A stretch of DNA of 64,000 bases, taken from positions 34,182,202-34,246,201 of the forward strand of contig JAYGXS010000005.1 in assembly GCA_036362985.1 (NCBI GenBank), read 5' to 3'. Below the pieces are notes generated by a model that was given only the letters and a program-made list of their open reading frames with translations, did no database searches and had not been told where the DNA came from. Positions 52,101 to 63,375 of this stretch are shown in pieces; the first letter of the stretch is position 1, and each line of letters starts with the position of its first letter. The position numbers and the translations under genes were made by a program. Source of the DNA: Ligula intestinalis (lineage: Eukaryota; Platyhelminthes; Cestoda; Diphyllobothriidea; Diphyllobothriidae).

Positions 52101-55100
52101 GCCCACTGACTCAGCTATGCGCCTCGCGTTCCCGCTTAAGTATAGGCAGCCTTTGTGTGAGAATGACTTGCTCTGACTTTCTGTAGCGTGCTTGTCGCAG
52201 TAAACCCCCTCTCCCGGCGAACCGGTCTTTTCTCTACCTCACCCTTACGGGTTCCTTGGTTTGGCGTTCGACCTAATTAGCAGTACCAGGCGCGGATCAT
52301 AACACATGCTTCAGTTTAGAACGGTTATGTGAACGATGGCTGCTACCAGAAGGAAAAAATGAAACAACTTCGAGCGATTGCATACGTGCAGGACAAAGAT
52401 GAAACATGTAGGCATACCTTTCCGAGAGACACGCGCTCACCCTCCGGAGACATCATTGCCAAAATGTCGTTGGTGAAGCGTGGTTCTGGAAGAATGGGAA
52501 AGAAGGGAAAGGAGACGCTCAAAAATCAAAGTCGATAATTTTATGGCAGCTTTTATAAGGGAAGCCCTCAAACACTACGCCAAACAAAACACAGCCCCGC
52601 CCTTACCGCCTGAACCCTCGAAGTATTCAGGATTGAGCGCAAAGTCAAGCTTGCTGATGGCATCAAAACACTTTTGCAGGTGTGGTTGCACAGCCAGGGG
52701 GTTACGCGTTTGTGCCAAGATGGAGAGCAGTTCATCATTGGAGAGGAAGTAGAATCGGGGGAAGACCGCCCGCTTGGACTCAAGGTAGGCCTCCAGGCAC
52801 TTCTGGATCTGTTCCAGCAATTGGTTGTTGTTGCGGAAGGTGTCCAGGAGACCGGGCTGCGTGGCAGCACGCATGGCCAGAGGAACCTTTTGCACCTTGC
52901 GCATGACGTCCTTGAAGGACTTGTCAAGGGCCATGAAGCTCTTGGCCTCGCTGGGCAGTTGCCGCTGAATATCCGGTGCAGAGAAGATGCTCTCCAGGTA
53001 CATCCAGCCTCGCTGGCAGTTCATCCACTCTTCCTGGAAAACAGAGGTGACTGTGGTATCAATGTATAAGAACCACGCTCTTGTTATATTGCGCATACTC
53101 TTACTACTTATTTTAAACGGGTAGTGCGGAATTATGATCTAGGGTGGGTGAAACGGAGTTGCCCGCCTTTCCCATCAGAGATTTCCACGATGTTCGACCA
53201 CTTATACCTCAAAATGTGACTGTCAAACAAATGGGCGTAAAGTCTTCTAATTGTGCGTACAAGTTGTCACACACATTTAATGCCAGCGACGGCTGCCCTG
53301 TACATATCAAACTCTCAACTATGCTCAGAAATAGCGTTCCTTACTGCTGTGCCGTTACCTTGGCCAACATAGATTAGGCCCACCCTGCTCAGTAACCCAC
53401 GAAAGCGATTAGTGACAGCTGAATTGTCTATCTCATTCCTCACTTGTATATTTGCAAAAGCAAAGCTAACATTATCGTAAGGGAAGTTTTGGGACCAGTG
53501 CGAAAATGATATTTAATATATCAACTGTCTTATATTGACGAGTTAGAAAGATCGTTTCTGAATTAAATGGCTCAATGCCGCAGAGTCCATAGATGTCTTA
53601 CTAAAAAAATGCTTCTTTTTACCGGATGGGCTATGCGGATTATCTTACATTGGGGCTCAATGCAAAGGGACAAAAAGAGGGAAAAGCCGTTTTCTTCAAC
53701 TCGAATATCTTACCAGTGTGTCGCCGAACAGCTGCAGCTTGGTGACCCACTCATCGACTTTAGGTCTTATAGGTCCGACATGGCGAGATGACGCAATGGT
53801 GGAAATGTTGATGTTGGAGTCATCCCAAAGCTGCTGAATTTCGTCAGTACCGCCAAGAATGAAGACGTCCTTGCTGTCTTTGAAGGGTAACACGATGAAT
53901 TCGGTGGTTTTCCACGAGTCTTCTACCTGAAATTTGGTTCAGAAAGGAGAATGCATTACGTAATATTCACTTTTTAAACAAGCTGATCCCTAGTACTTAA
54001 TTGTACATGATCTATTTTTCAGGATGTACCCATCCTATTTGACGTCTTGCAATTTCGGACTGAAGAACATCTTCAAATTAAAATTTCTTGGGATCCATGT
54101 GTTCCAGTTTATACGAATGAGCGTTTATTGCAAGGCTTCTTAGTGTTATTTTACTTACTGAGTTTCAGTAACATATATTTATGTTATAATAGTAGTATTC
54201 CGGCAAAGGCAGGCAACCCTAGAATATATATTTCTGGCTTATTGGCCATCATCAGCTAGGAGTAGCCCAATCTAGTGTAGCCGCTGAAATTTCTGCGACA
54301 CTCGAGGTTCGAACTTGCGTCTCGCCCGTCAGAGGCAAACGTCCTAACGTTTTAACTTTCTGGTATAATCAGAGCAATTGACTTGCAGAAACAAACAAGA
54401 CAAAAGCTGCCATTTTGACCGCAGAAGCATTTTCAATTTGCTGAAAATGGGACTGGCACCTCTACAACCTCTATAATTATAACTAGGATTAATTTTTAAG
54501 ATTCAAACTTAAATAAAGGAGGTACGAACCCCCACCATAACTGTACAATTAAAAGCACACAAGACTAACTGTTTATAAGGGTGAACCAACTAGCCACGCG
54601 CGCTTTTAATCACATACCTCTGTCGTCATCTTCTGGAGTAAGCTGTAAATGTGTAACACCCCACTTCTGCATGCAAAACGTGCAGCTTCGGAATCAGCTG
54701 GCGGTAAAATTGCATACGTGTGACCTTTTTATTGACTGAAAAAATATGGACTTAGCCACCTTCGATACACCCGAGCCAGCTTTTGTAGGTGTGATTATTC
54801 ATATTTTTCTAGAAATCGTCAGAGGTACCCCAAGCAGTCCAGAGTCACCATACTACTTCCTGTCAAAAGGTCAGAGTTTGCAAAATTCTGCTGCTTCGAT
54901 TATTCATGCAGACTGCAGCCAAACGGACTATGCATTCCCTGACACCTGATTGGCTACTGTATGCCTGATCACAGACAAGGACTCCAGGTTGTTTCTCCCC
55001 CCCACACACACACAACCTGTTTAACCCCTTGTGATTTGGATTAGGCTGGACCGAGGACCAACCAACGGCCATCCATCAACGTACCTTCTTCAGCAGTGTC

Positions 55101-58100
55101 TCCAGACTGGCCTCCGAACTGGCCATGCCGGCAATTTCCTGAATCCTCTCAGAGTGTTGAAATGCGTTCAATTCAACCAGTTTGCCCAGATTGAGCGGCA
55201 TGGGCAACTCCCTCATGGAAAAGCCGATAATTTCCTCCAGCAGGGCCCAGTGCCGTTGTTTCAACGCAGGATTCCGCATGTCCGATATTGCTGGTAGCTG
55301 AAAACAAGGTGAGAGGAACCGGTGAAGCGTAGGGTAAGCCAGGTAATAGTGTCGACCGCCGCAATCGAAGCAGGCAACTACTACTTTATAAGGTGAATGA
55401 GGTCATAATCCCAGCATGGATGTGATCTTAGTTAAAATTTGTTTCGCTGCATCTGCTTTACACAAGAATCTGCAAATGGTTGGGTGCTTATGGGAACGCC
55501 AGTTGGACCGATCTTTTTTAAAAATGTTTTTGAATTTATCAGAATAATCTGCTGCGAACCTGGTTATCTTCGGCCAAAACTGTGATAACTGTGGAGGAAA
55601 AAATGTGACTCAACGCACGCAAACACAGACAACGCCTTGATGTGGCGCTTGCGAGCACTGTTGACTTGCACGCAGAAAGAAATCGACTGCATTCGATCTA
55701 GCAGTACTCCTTAATTCAAAAGCAAAAAAATACCAAGCCAGCCAGTTTGCATTCGTACCTTTTAGATGGGATAATACCTAGGTTAGTAAAAAGTTCACAG
55801 GGGATAAAGCTGTTATAATAAACAAATGGATGAATTATAGAAAGGGGAAGATATCGATAGCAAGGCCCTATACAGTTGATCCGTTTAGAGTGAGAGGTGG
55901 ACATGACATATCAGTTGGAAACCGACGGGGGTTTCAGCGCCGCTGAAGGCAAGAAGCATGTGAGACGACCGGTAACGGTTGGAAGGGAAGAAAGGAAGGA
56001 ACCTCAGCTATATTCGCAGAAAAAAGATCAGACCGTTCCCACCCAGAATCTGCGCGAGAAGTGATCCTGGTGCCTCCAAAGGGTTCGCCTGAGTTGCCGC
56101 GCTGTCCTCAATGAAATTGGTACTCACAGGGGAAGAGGACGCAGGTGGCTGGCTTGACCAGAGCCGCTCTTAAGCGTGTCGCAATACCTAGCTCGGATCC
56201 CGGATGATTCAGATACACATACTGAACATTCGAGCGTGAAATTGATTAAGACGGTAGACAGAAGCAAATACTGTATCGGACTGGAAAGTTCCTTTTCAGT
56301 AACTTATTTCGACCGTTCAGGGATGGCTTCATAGTCTGTTTCGTTATGCAGCATGCTTACCATTACTCGCATCTTGTCAACCTTGTACTTCAGAAGAGGA
56401 ACAACGTTATTTGGTGGGAGACCCTTTTCCAGTTGGGTGACAGTCTTGTTGAACTTCATGGTGGTTCCAGACACCTCCTCGGGGTCAAGGGACAGGAAAT
56501 CTGCCTCCATCCACTTCTGCTGCTTCTCGTCCCATTCGGTGATGCTGTCCCACAAGAGTTGCTTCAACCGCAGTTCTGTGGAAACCTCCTCCAACTCCAC
56601 GAAACGCGGCTGTTCAACCTGAAATGGCCAAACCGAGCGGTTGTCAGAGGACAGGGACATAGAAGGTAGGCATCTCATGACACCCAAGGTGTAACATTTG
56701 CCAAAACTCAGGCAGCACAACCAAGCAAGAGCGGCTTCACCCGCCTCCGGAACCAAATATCCGCACGAGAAGATGACTCACACTCAAAGGATCGCATTTG
56801 TAGCCCCATACAGTTTTTACTCTCAAAAACTACCTATTTATTTCATTCGGATGAACTTACTTCAGCCCCTTACTCTTTAGGCGATTCACGGTCACGCTTC
56901 TCAGGGCTAGTTCGCAGCTTTGGGTTAACTTAAACACTATATTTACTCGGAGGTAAGGTTAGTGCTAAGGTTAAGAGTCAGGGTTAGGGCCTGAGGCTAG
57001 GATGAGGCTTCAGAGTTAGGTCTTGTCGTAGGGGTTAGTGCTAAGCTTTCGATATAGCTTTAAAAACAAGGGGTTAGGCTATATACGTTGCCAACTTCAA
57101 TTATATCTCAGTTGCGGCTATAAAAAGTGTCCTCCAATGTGATTGGTCATCAAGAGCCGGAATTAATCCGCCTGCTACATTTAAGTAATGCCCTGTGTTT
57201 TCATTTTCTGCTAAGTTAGAACTCTGAAGTTACAATACCTCAACTTGTGCGTTCGCGTTTTCGCACTTTATTGGTGCATTTAAACAAACAAAAAAGCGTA
57301 AATGACCCTATTGCCACCATTCCCATATCACAGATGTGTCTGCCTGGTGATTTTGTTTAACCGCGCACGACTAAAATCTTAAGAAAGGTTCTGAAGGGGC
57401 TCAAAAATACCAGCTCATTTTTTGAACTAGCCTTGATGGCAGTCTGAAAAGCTGCGATGTTTTTTGCGCATAACAGGTGCGATTGATAGGCATCTGAAGG
57501 TGCCTGCTCAGACAGGTCACGCAAGTTAGCATGCTACTTTATTGAAAATTGATTTAGTTTCGACGAATGACCGCTGGTAATCTCGTAGGAAGCAGCAATT
57601 GGACGAATATGGTTCTCGGAAGGGGTAATTCCGACGATTCCGTTGTCAGTTTGCAAAAATTATGGAATATGATAACTCCCCCGTTGGATATAAAACACAA
57701 CAGGCGGCAATCGACTTCTTTGGCTGCAACTCATAAACATTTTGTGGGCTAAAACAGCGATAGGGCCTAACAAGGATGACGAGTTCGGTTCAGTTTACCT
57801 TGGGCAAAGGCCTGAGCTGTTGCGTAGTCTAGGATTCCTTGACTGTGCTATGTGAACCTTTGAGTATCCAATCGAGACGCATCTACCAGTGGCGCCTGAC
57901 TACGGAACTTGGCGGGAACTTGGCACCGGTGGCAGAATAATTATGATATCCTCTGGCAGAAAGCCAAGCTTCTTACGCATAGAGAGCACCAAACTCTAGG
58001 TACTATAAATGGTAACTCGAGGAGGGGGTGCTGGATGACTGCAAGTCTGCGCATGCAGCTAGCCAAAACATCTGTCGATCCGTGGCGTATCAATGGTTGA

Positions 58101-61100
58101 CAGGATTCCAAATCAAATGTCTGCAGGACGAAGTTTGTGAAACAAACTGTACACACAGGTCAGAAAACAGTGGCAATGCGTTATGATACCCGGCAAGAAG
58201 GCGTTTTAACCTCACTGCGCGGGAGAAAAACGAACGATATTCGCGCGCAAAAAACCGTCGCGTAATTTCCCGAATAGAACCTTTAGGTGATCAATATACA
58301 GACGTAGGCTTGTGGGAAAGAAGTAGGACTAAGAGGAACTGACAGTCGAATGCATTCAAATTTCCAGTTGGCAACTGGGTTTGTCACACTCTCGCTAGAT
58401 AACGTAAAATTGAACAAGGACTGAGAAAACTCGTAAATAAAGTGAAAAAATGGAATCTAGAGGAAAATTACCTTAACAATGTTCGGGTAGAGTTTGCTCA
58501 GCCAGTCCTATAAAAGAATGTACATCGACAGGTTTAAATCAAACAGTATACGACAGTCCACCAATTGGAAAATTTAATACCCATCACTCATTCAACTTTT
58601 TAAAAATTTTCGTTTCACATTATGGAAACCATTTTCCTCAAAAAAACGCAAGCCGAGCAATCCTCACGTCCAATTCCACCGCGTGTGCTGAAAGTTCAGC
58701 AGATCACGCCCCACACATTAGGCATCAAGCAATTAGCGCACAAGCAGCCACTTATTCTCGATAGGGAGAGTCGTTAGTTTTCATAAGTGTGTAGTAGCAT
58801 AGTGACTGTACCCTATCAATACTGCAACCCCTTGTGCATGAGCTACCCGTTTCTACTACTGTTTATCCTATGTCTCTGATGAAGAATCCGTGACGGACTT
58901 CAAAACATCAGACAAATAAATGTCTTATCCCAGCGATCACATAGTTTTATTTTTCTTCTTTTTATTTTTGTTCTTCTTCTTCTTCTTCTTCTTGTTCTTC
59001 TTGTTCTTCTTCTTCTTCTTCTTCTTCTTCTTCTTCTTCTTCTTCTCAAACTACTGGGTTCTGGAGCAGGGATAATTCACTGTTCATTCGTCAACATGAA
59101 CTACGCTAGTTCAAGGTCACAGGTTGGCATGCTGTGACATTCGAAAGCGTAGACGAAATTTGCTAAGCACAAATGTGGGCATTACAGGTATGCAACTGCT
59201 GTTCGTGAATGCACAACATTCAACTGTTACATACAATCCTCTGTCTACAGAAGCTTTAGAATATATACCTTTGTAGGAAATGCTTATCAGGAGGTTTGGC
59301 AGATTTGATTAATTTGAGTTGACCCAATTGTGAAAAAACTCGAGGCGTTCGGTGGGATTTGAACCCACGTATCAGAGAAGGCCTTCACCGGAAGCCAACG
59401 CTCTAACCGCTAAGCTTTTGAATTTTCTGCTTATTAATTTCATAAAAGTTTTTAATCAGACAGGTAAATTAAACCTCCATCAGCAATTTTGCTGTTTACA
59501 GGCTGGCCGAGGGTTTATATTTAAATCAGAAAGCTGCCCCTATTCAGAAGTGCCAAGATCCACTGGAAAATATATTAGCTTAAGACCGCACTTCGACGTG
59601 GACATTAGGGTTAACTTACATTACGCTGTTTTTCTTGGATCATTATCAACAATGCATAAGCTAGCCCTTTAAACATTGAAAAATATGCGCAAATAATTAA
59701 AAAAATCATAAATAAGTCAAGCAAAATGGCCTATGGACCAATCTCGTTAACGCAAATGACTATAGACCTTGCGGACTAACCATAAAGTTGGTTGCTCGAA
59801 TGTTCGGTCTGGCTAGGATTTGGTCCTAAAATTCGAAAAAAGGACGTAATTTAAAACTTGCCGATCAACGGACAGGATAACAAACGCAACGTATTAGAAT
59901 CTAGAACAGGGATTCAGCTGATTTGAAGGAACAGTAACAGGAACAGGAGTAAACAGACCTCCAACGAGGTGCCGCTGATCTGCTGTGAAAGGTCCTGGAA
60001 ACCAGCAAAGGACAAACAAAAATACCGATCAAAGACTTGCCAGTCCACTGGTCCGTGGCTCAGTGACAGCTTTTTTCATTACTAGCTACTCAACAACCAT
60101 AGGACACGGGTTCGAGTCTTGGGCTATTTACATCCAAAGTTTATTTTACCTTGCTGTCGACGACTCACAAGCCGGAAATGGCATCCCAGTCTCTCAAGTC
60201 TTTGTCTCTTCGCTCCTTATTGCACCTATCCTTGGTCAGTATGATTCTACCCACGCGAGCTCAACGAAATGGATATGTCCTGTAAACGGAACTGCAAATG
60301 CAATTAGAGTTTATTGAGAATTCCAGTTCTTAACCGCTAGGAAATGCGGTCCGTAGCTCAATTCTAGAGGGCGATACTTAAAAGTGCTCAATGACAAAGT
60401 ATGCCAGTTCTGAATCCCGGGTTCTGCAAACCCGTAGTTGGATATAACTGCCTAACGACGATTAATAAGCCAGAAAAGGTCCTCTGAGTGTCACTTATCT
60501 TCCTCGGCCTCCCGTCCTTGCCTACACTTGCACTACGTAGCAAAATACCGAAATATACGAAATATTGCTAATCATGCAGGAACAGGGCAATGTGGATTTT
60601 CTCTCAAAGTTGTAAACATTTTGACTGATAAAATCACTTATAAATGCATGCTGCGTGCAAGAAGGACATTTTCTAGAAAAGAGTACGCGAATGAATAAAA
60701 TGTGAAGCATTTTAGCTTTCGACAATTTATATTCTGAATTTCCGTCATCACGTTTCATGAGGCAGGTCGTTTACTGTTTGCTGCATTTTCGATCGCAAAT
60801 TCATTTGCCAGCTTTCTGACCAATCAACAAAACGCATTGCCACCAGTTATGTCGCCGATTTTACAGCAAACGCTTGGTGGGTTCAAATCAGATGTTTTGA
60901 ACGAAAGGTGGGGATTACATTTTGCGCAAGCACAAAAACTTAAGGAGTACAGTTGACGCCCGTAGGCCATATCTACGGTAGTCACTTATTATTTTCACAT
61001 CTTTTCGTGAATAAATACGGTTTTCGTGAATAAAAGGATTTGCTAATTTTCCACTATTAATATTAAATGAGCGTGTCTGAACATAGAAGTAACTTGATCT

Positions 61101-63329
61101 CTTTTTGTCTTGGCGAGAGTAGCAATTGCAGGTGTTTTCATATCCACAATCCTATTTAAGCAGTTGGCACCACAGTCCCTATCACTTTTGTCGGCCGGAA
61201 AAGTAAATTGGGGGTCCTGCTCACAATAAAATTCCCTTCCGATGCCTTCTATTTCAGAGCACCTCTTGGAACTTGACTTAGTTATCTGACGCTCTGAAAA
61301 CAGTAATTGCTTAGATGCTAGAAACCTAATGGTACAGGTGATGATGAGAGCGCGGTATCCTGGGCGAATAGTTAAGTTTATCAAGTTTCTTCAGATAAAG
61401 TTCTCAACAAATATTCGAGTAGACGGACCTTGAACGACTTCTGGTAGCCCCTGTAAGTCTGAGCCCTTGTCTGAAGTTCGTCCACGATTTCACGAACACG
61501 CGCCAATTCATTCAAGAGAGGCTCGCGCTCCTTCTCAATGTCCAGAAGCATTGGATTCTGAAGCGGAATAATAAAAAAACTTTGAACCTCATTAGAGAAG
61601 ATATTAAGCGCTGCGCAAACGCAAATTTCAGAGCAGGACAATACTTGATTCAGTGGTTTGCGCGTCAACAATTGCTCTCAGAAAAGATTTATACTCACGC
61701 CAACTGCCTGCTTTGCTTCGCGGATGTCATGGAGCAGTTCTCCAATGTCCTTATCCAGACAGGCGCAGAACTTGTCGATGCTTCCATCGCGTTCGGCTAG
61801 CGCTCGATCTATTGCCGTCTTGGCGCGCTCAATTCCAGGGAAGAGGGTCTGGAAGACAACAGGTAAGTGCATTCGAAAGTGAGACTCAAAGCCACCACAA
61901 ATATCACTACACACATGAAATTAGAATGCCTCATAAACGATGCCAACCTGGTAGACCGCGAAGTCCTCTGGAGGCGCAGGCACCTTAAAGGTGTCGATGA
62001 GTTCGTAGAGGGATCGCACGACGTCCGCTTCCTGCTCTAGTGGTTCAATCTGTAGCGGAAGACAATATTGAGAAATTCAATTGAAGCAAATATAGCTATT
62101 AAACATAATTAAGTAGGCTTTATTGTAACACAGTTTAGTCAAGGACTAATGACGCACGCGGAGTTGAACTTTGCGTAGGAAGGAGAGATGGCTGACATAA
62201 TCAGCGGTAGTAGAAAGCGGGAGGGCAAGGGTGTACTCGGCATCTTGCGTTTCCTGCGTGAGACGATCAACTTCCTTGCGCGACACCTGTGGAATGATCG
62301 CATGAATGCAGTCCAAACAGCGCAGTGGTGAGGGTATGACCTTGTTCTTGAAGGCAGTTGTATCAACCATAAAGAGGCCAATAGGCCGGCAAGTGGGGAT
62401 CTTATTGGTCATAGATGCCTGTCGGTGGTACGTTGCAAGACCCTCTCGGAAGAAATCAACGTCTAAGTGGAGAAGAATTAAAATGGGCTTGACACGGGCT
62501 GTTCGCGAATATAATGAGAACGGGTTTAAAAGGAGAGGGAGAGTGTTTTAATGGTATCTGTGGTTCTCCGTTACGCACCTGATTGAAGCCTTTTAACACC
62601 CTTCAAGTCTCCGGCGACAACTAGAAGGAAGACAAAAGAGACTTTAACGCATAAATTTGAAGTCCGTTAAGGTTGTAACCATTTATACCTGAAACACTTA
62701 CTGGAGTTCTTTTAAATAGCGTGTCGAAGACCGAGCTTATAGGCGAAAAAACCCCTGCTATCTATCGTTTCGAATGGTGAAAACATAAATGTTCTACTAG
62801 AATCGTTCTATATATTTAACTTATGGTGGATTATGATAGTGATTGGTTTTTCCAAAGGTATCTAGGTCTACTGTCATGCTGTAAAGAAAGCCATGATTTT
62901 ATCTAAATGATATTGAAAGTTAACACCTGGAAACAGGAAATAAATGGCAACTGAAATATTACCGTTTCGAGCATTTTCAACAGACTCCTGGCTGACTACT
63001 TCGTTTGACTTGAAGAACTCAGTAATTTCCGTAAACGTCGCAATGTAGTGGTTAATCGCGTTGAATGCGTAATTCACATTATTCTGAAGGCCCGAAATAA
63101 TGCCCTGCAATAGCATGTCCTCTTCAAAGATGGCTCGCAGTTGCGGACCCTGACCACAAGTTTTGTCTTCAAATTTATTGTTAATGAAAGGCCTCGTGAA
63201 GGCATCAAAGTATGGGTCAGGCACGAGATTGCTTGTGCTGAGCATGGTTTCCTGTAGCGGAGAAATCAGAGGCCAGACTACAGTCGAAGTTATAAAATAA
63301 TATTCATGCTGTTGAGCGTCAATCAGTAG

Positions 63330-63375
<46 letters not shown>

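Larger units (their letters stand above)
46083..52417. other. Dynein intron 13 (6.3 kb, largest)
   Basis: A nest of elements: LTR-like inverted arms with another LTR-like piece between them, a TIR transposon directly adjacent, a Penelope-like fragment and a further LTR-like piece near 52.2 kb. 50.5-51.9 kb holds nothing recognised. Confidence 0.75.
58508..61428. other. Dynein intron 7 (2.9 kb)
   Basis: Contains a diverged GGCCATCAA-family repeat, a long (TTC)n tract, a SINE B copy and two SINE A copies. 60.55-61.43 kb is AT-rich with nothing recognised. Confidence 0.7.
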
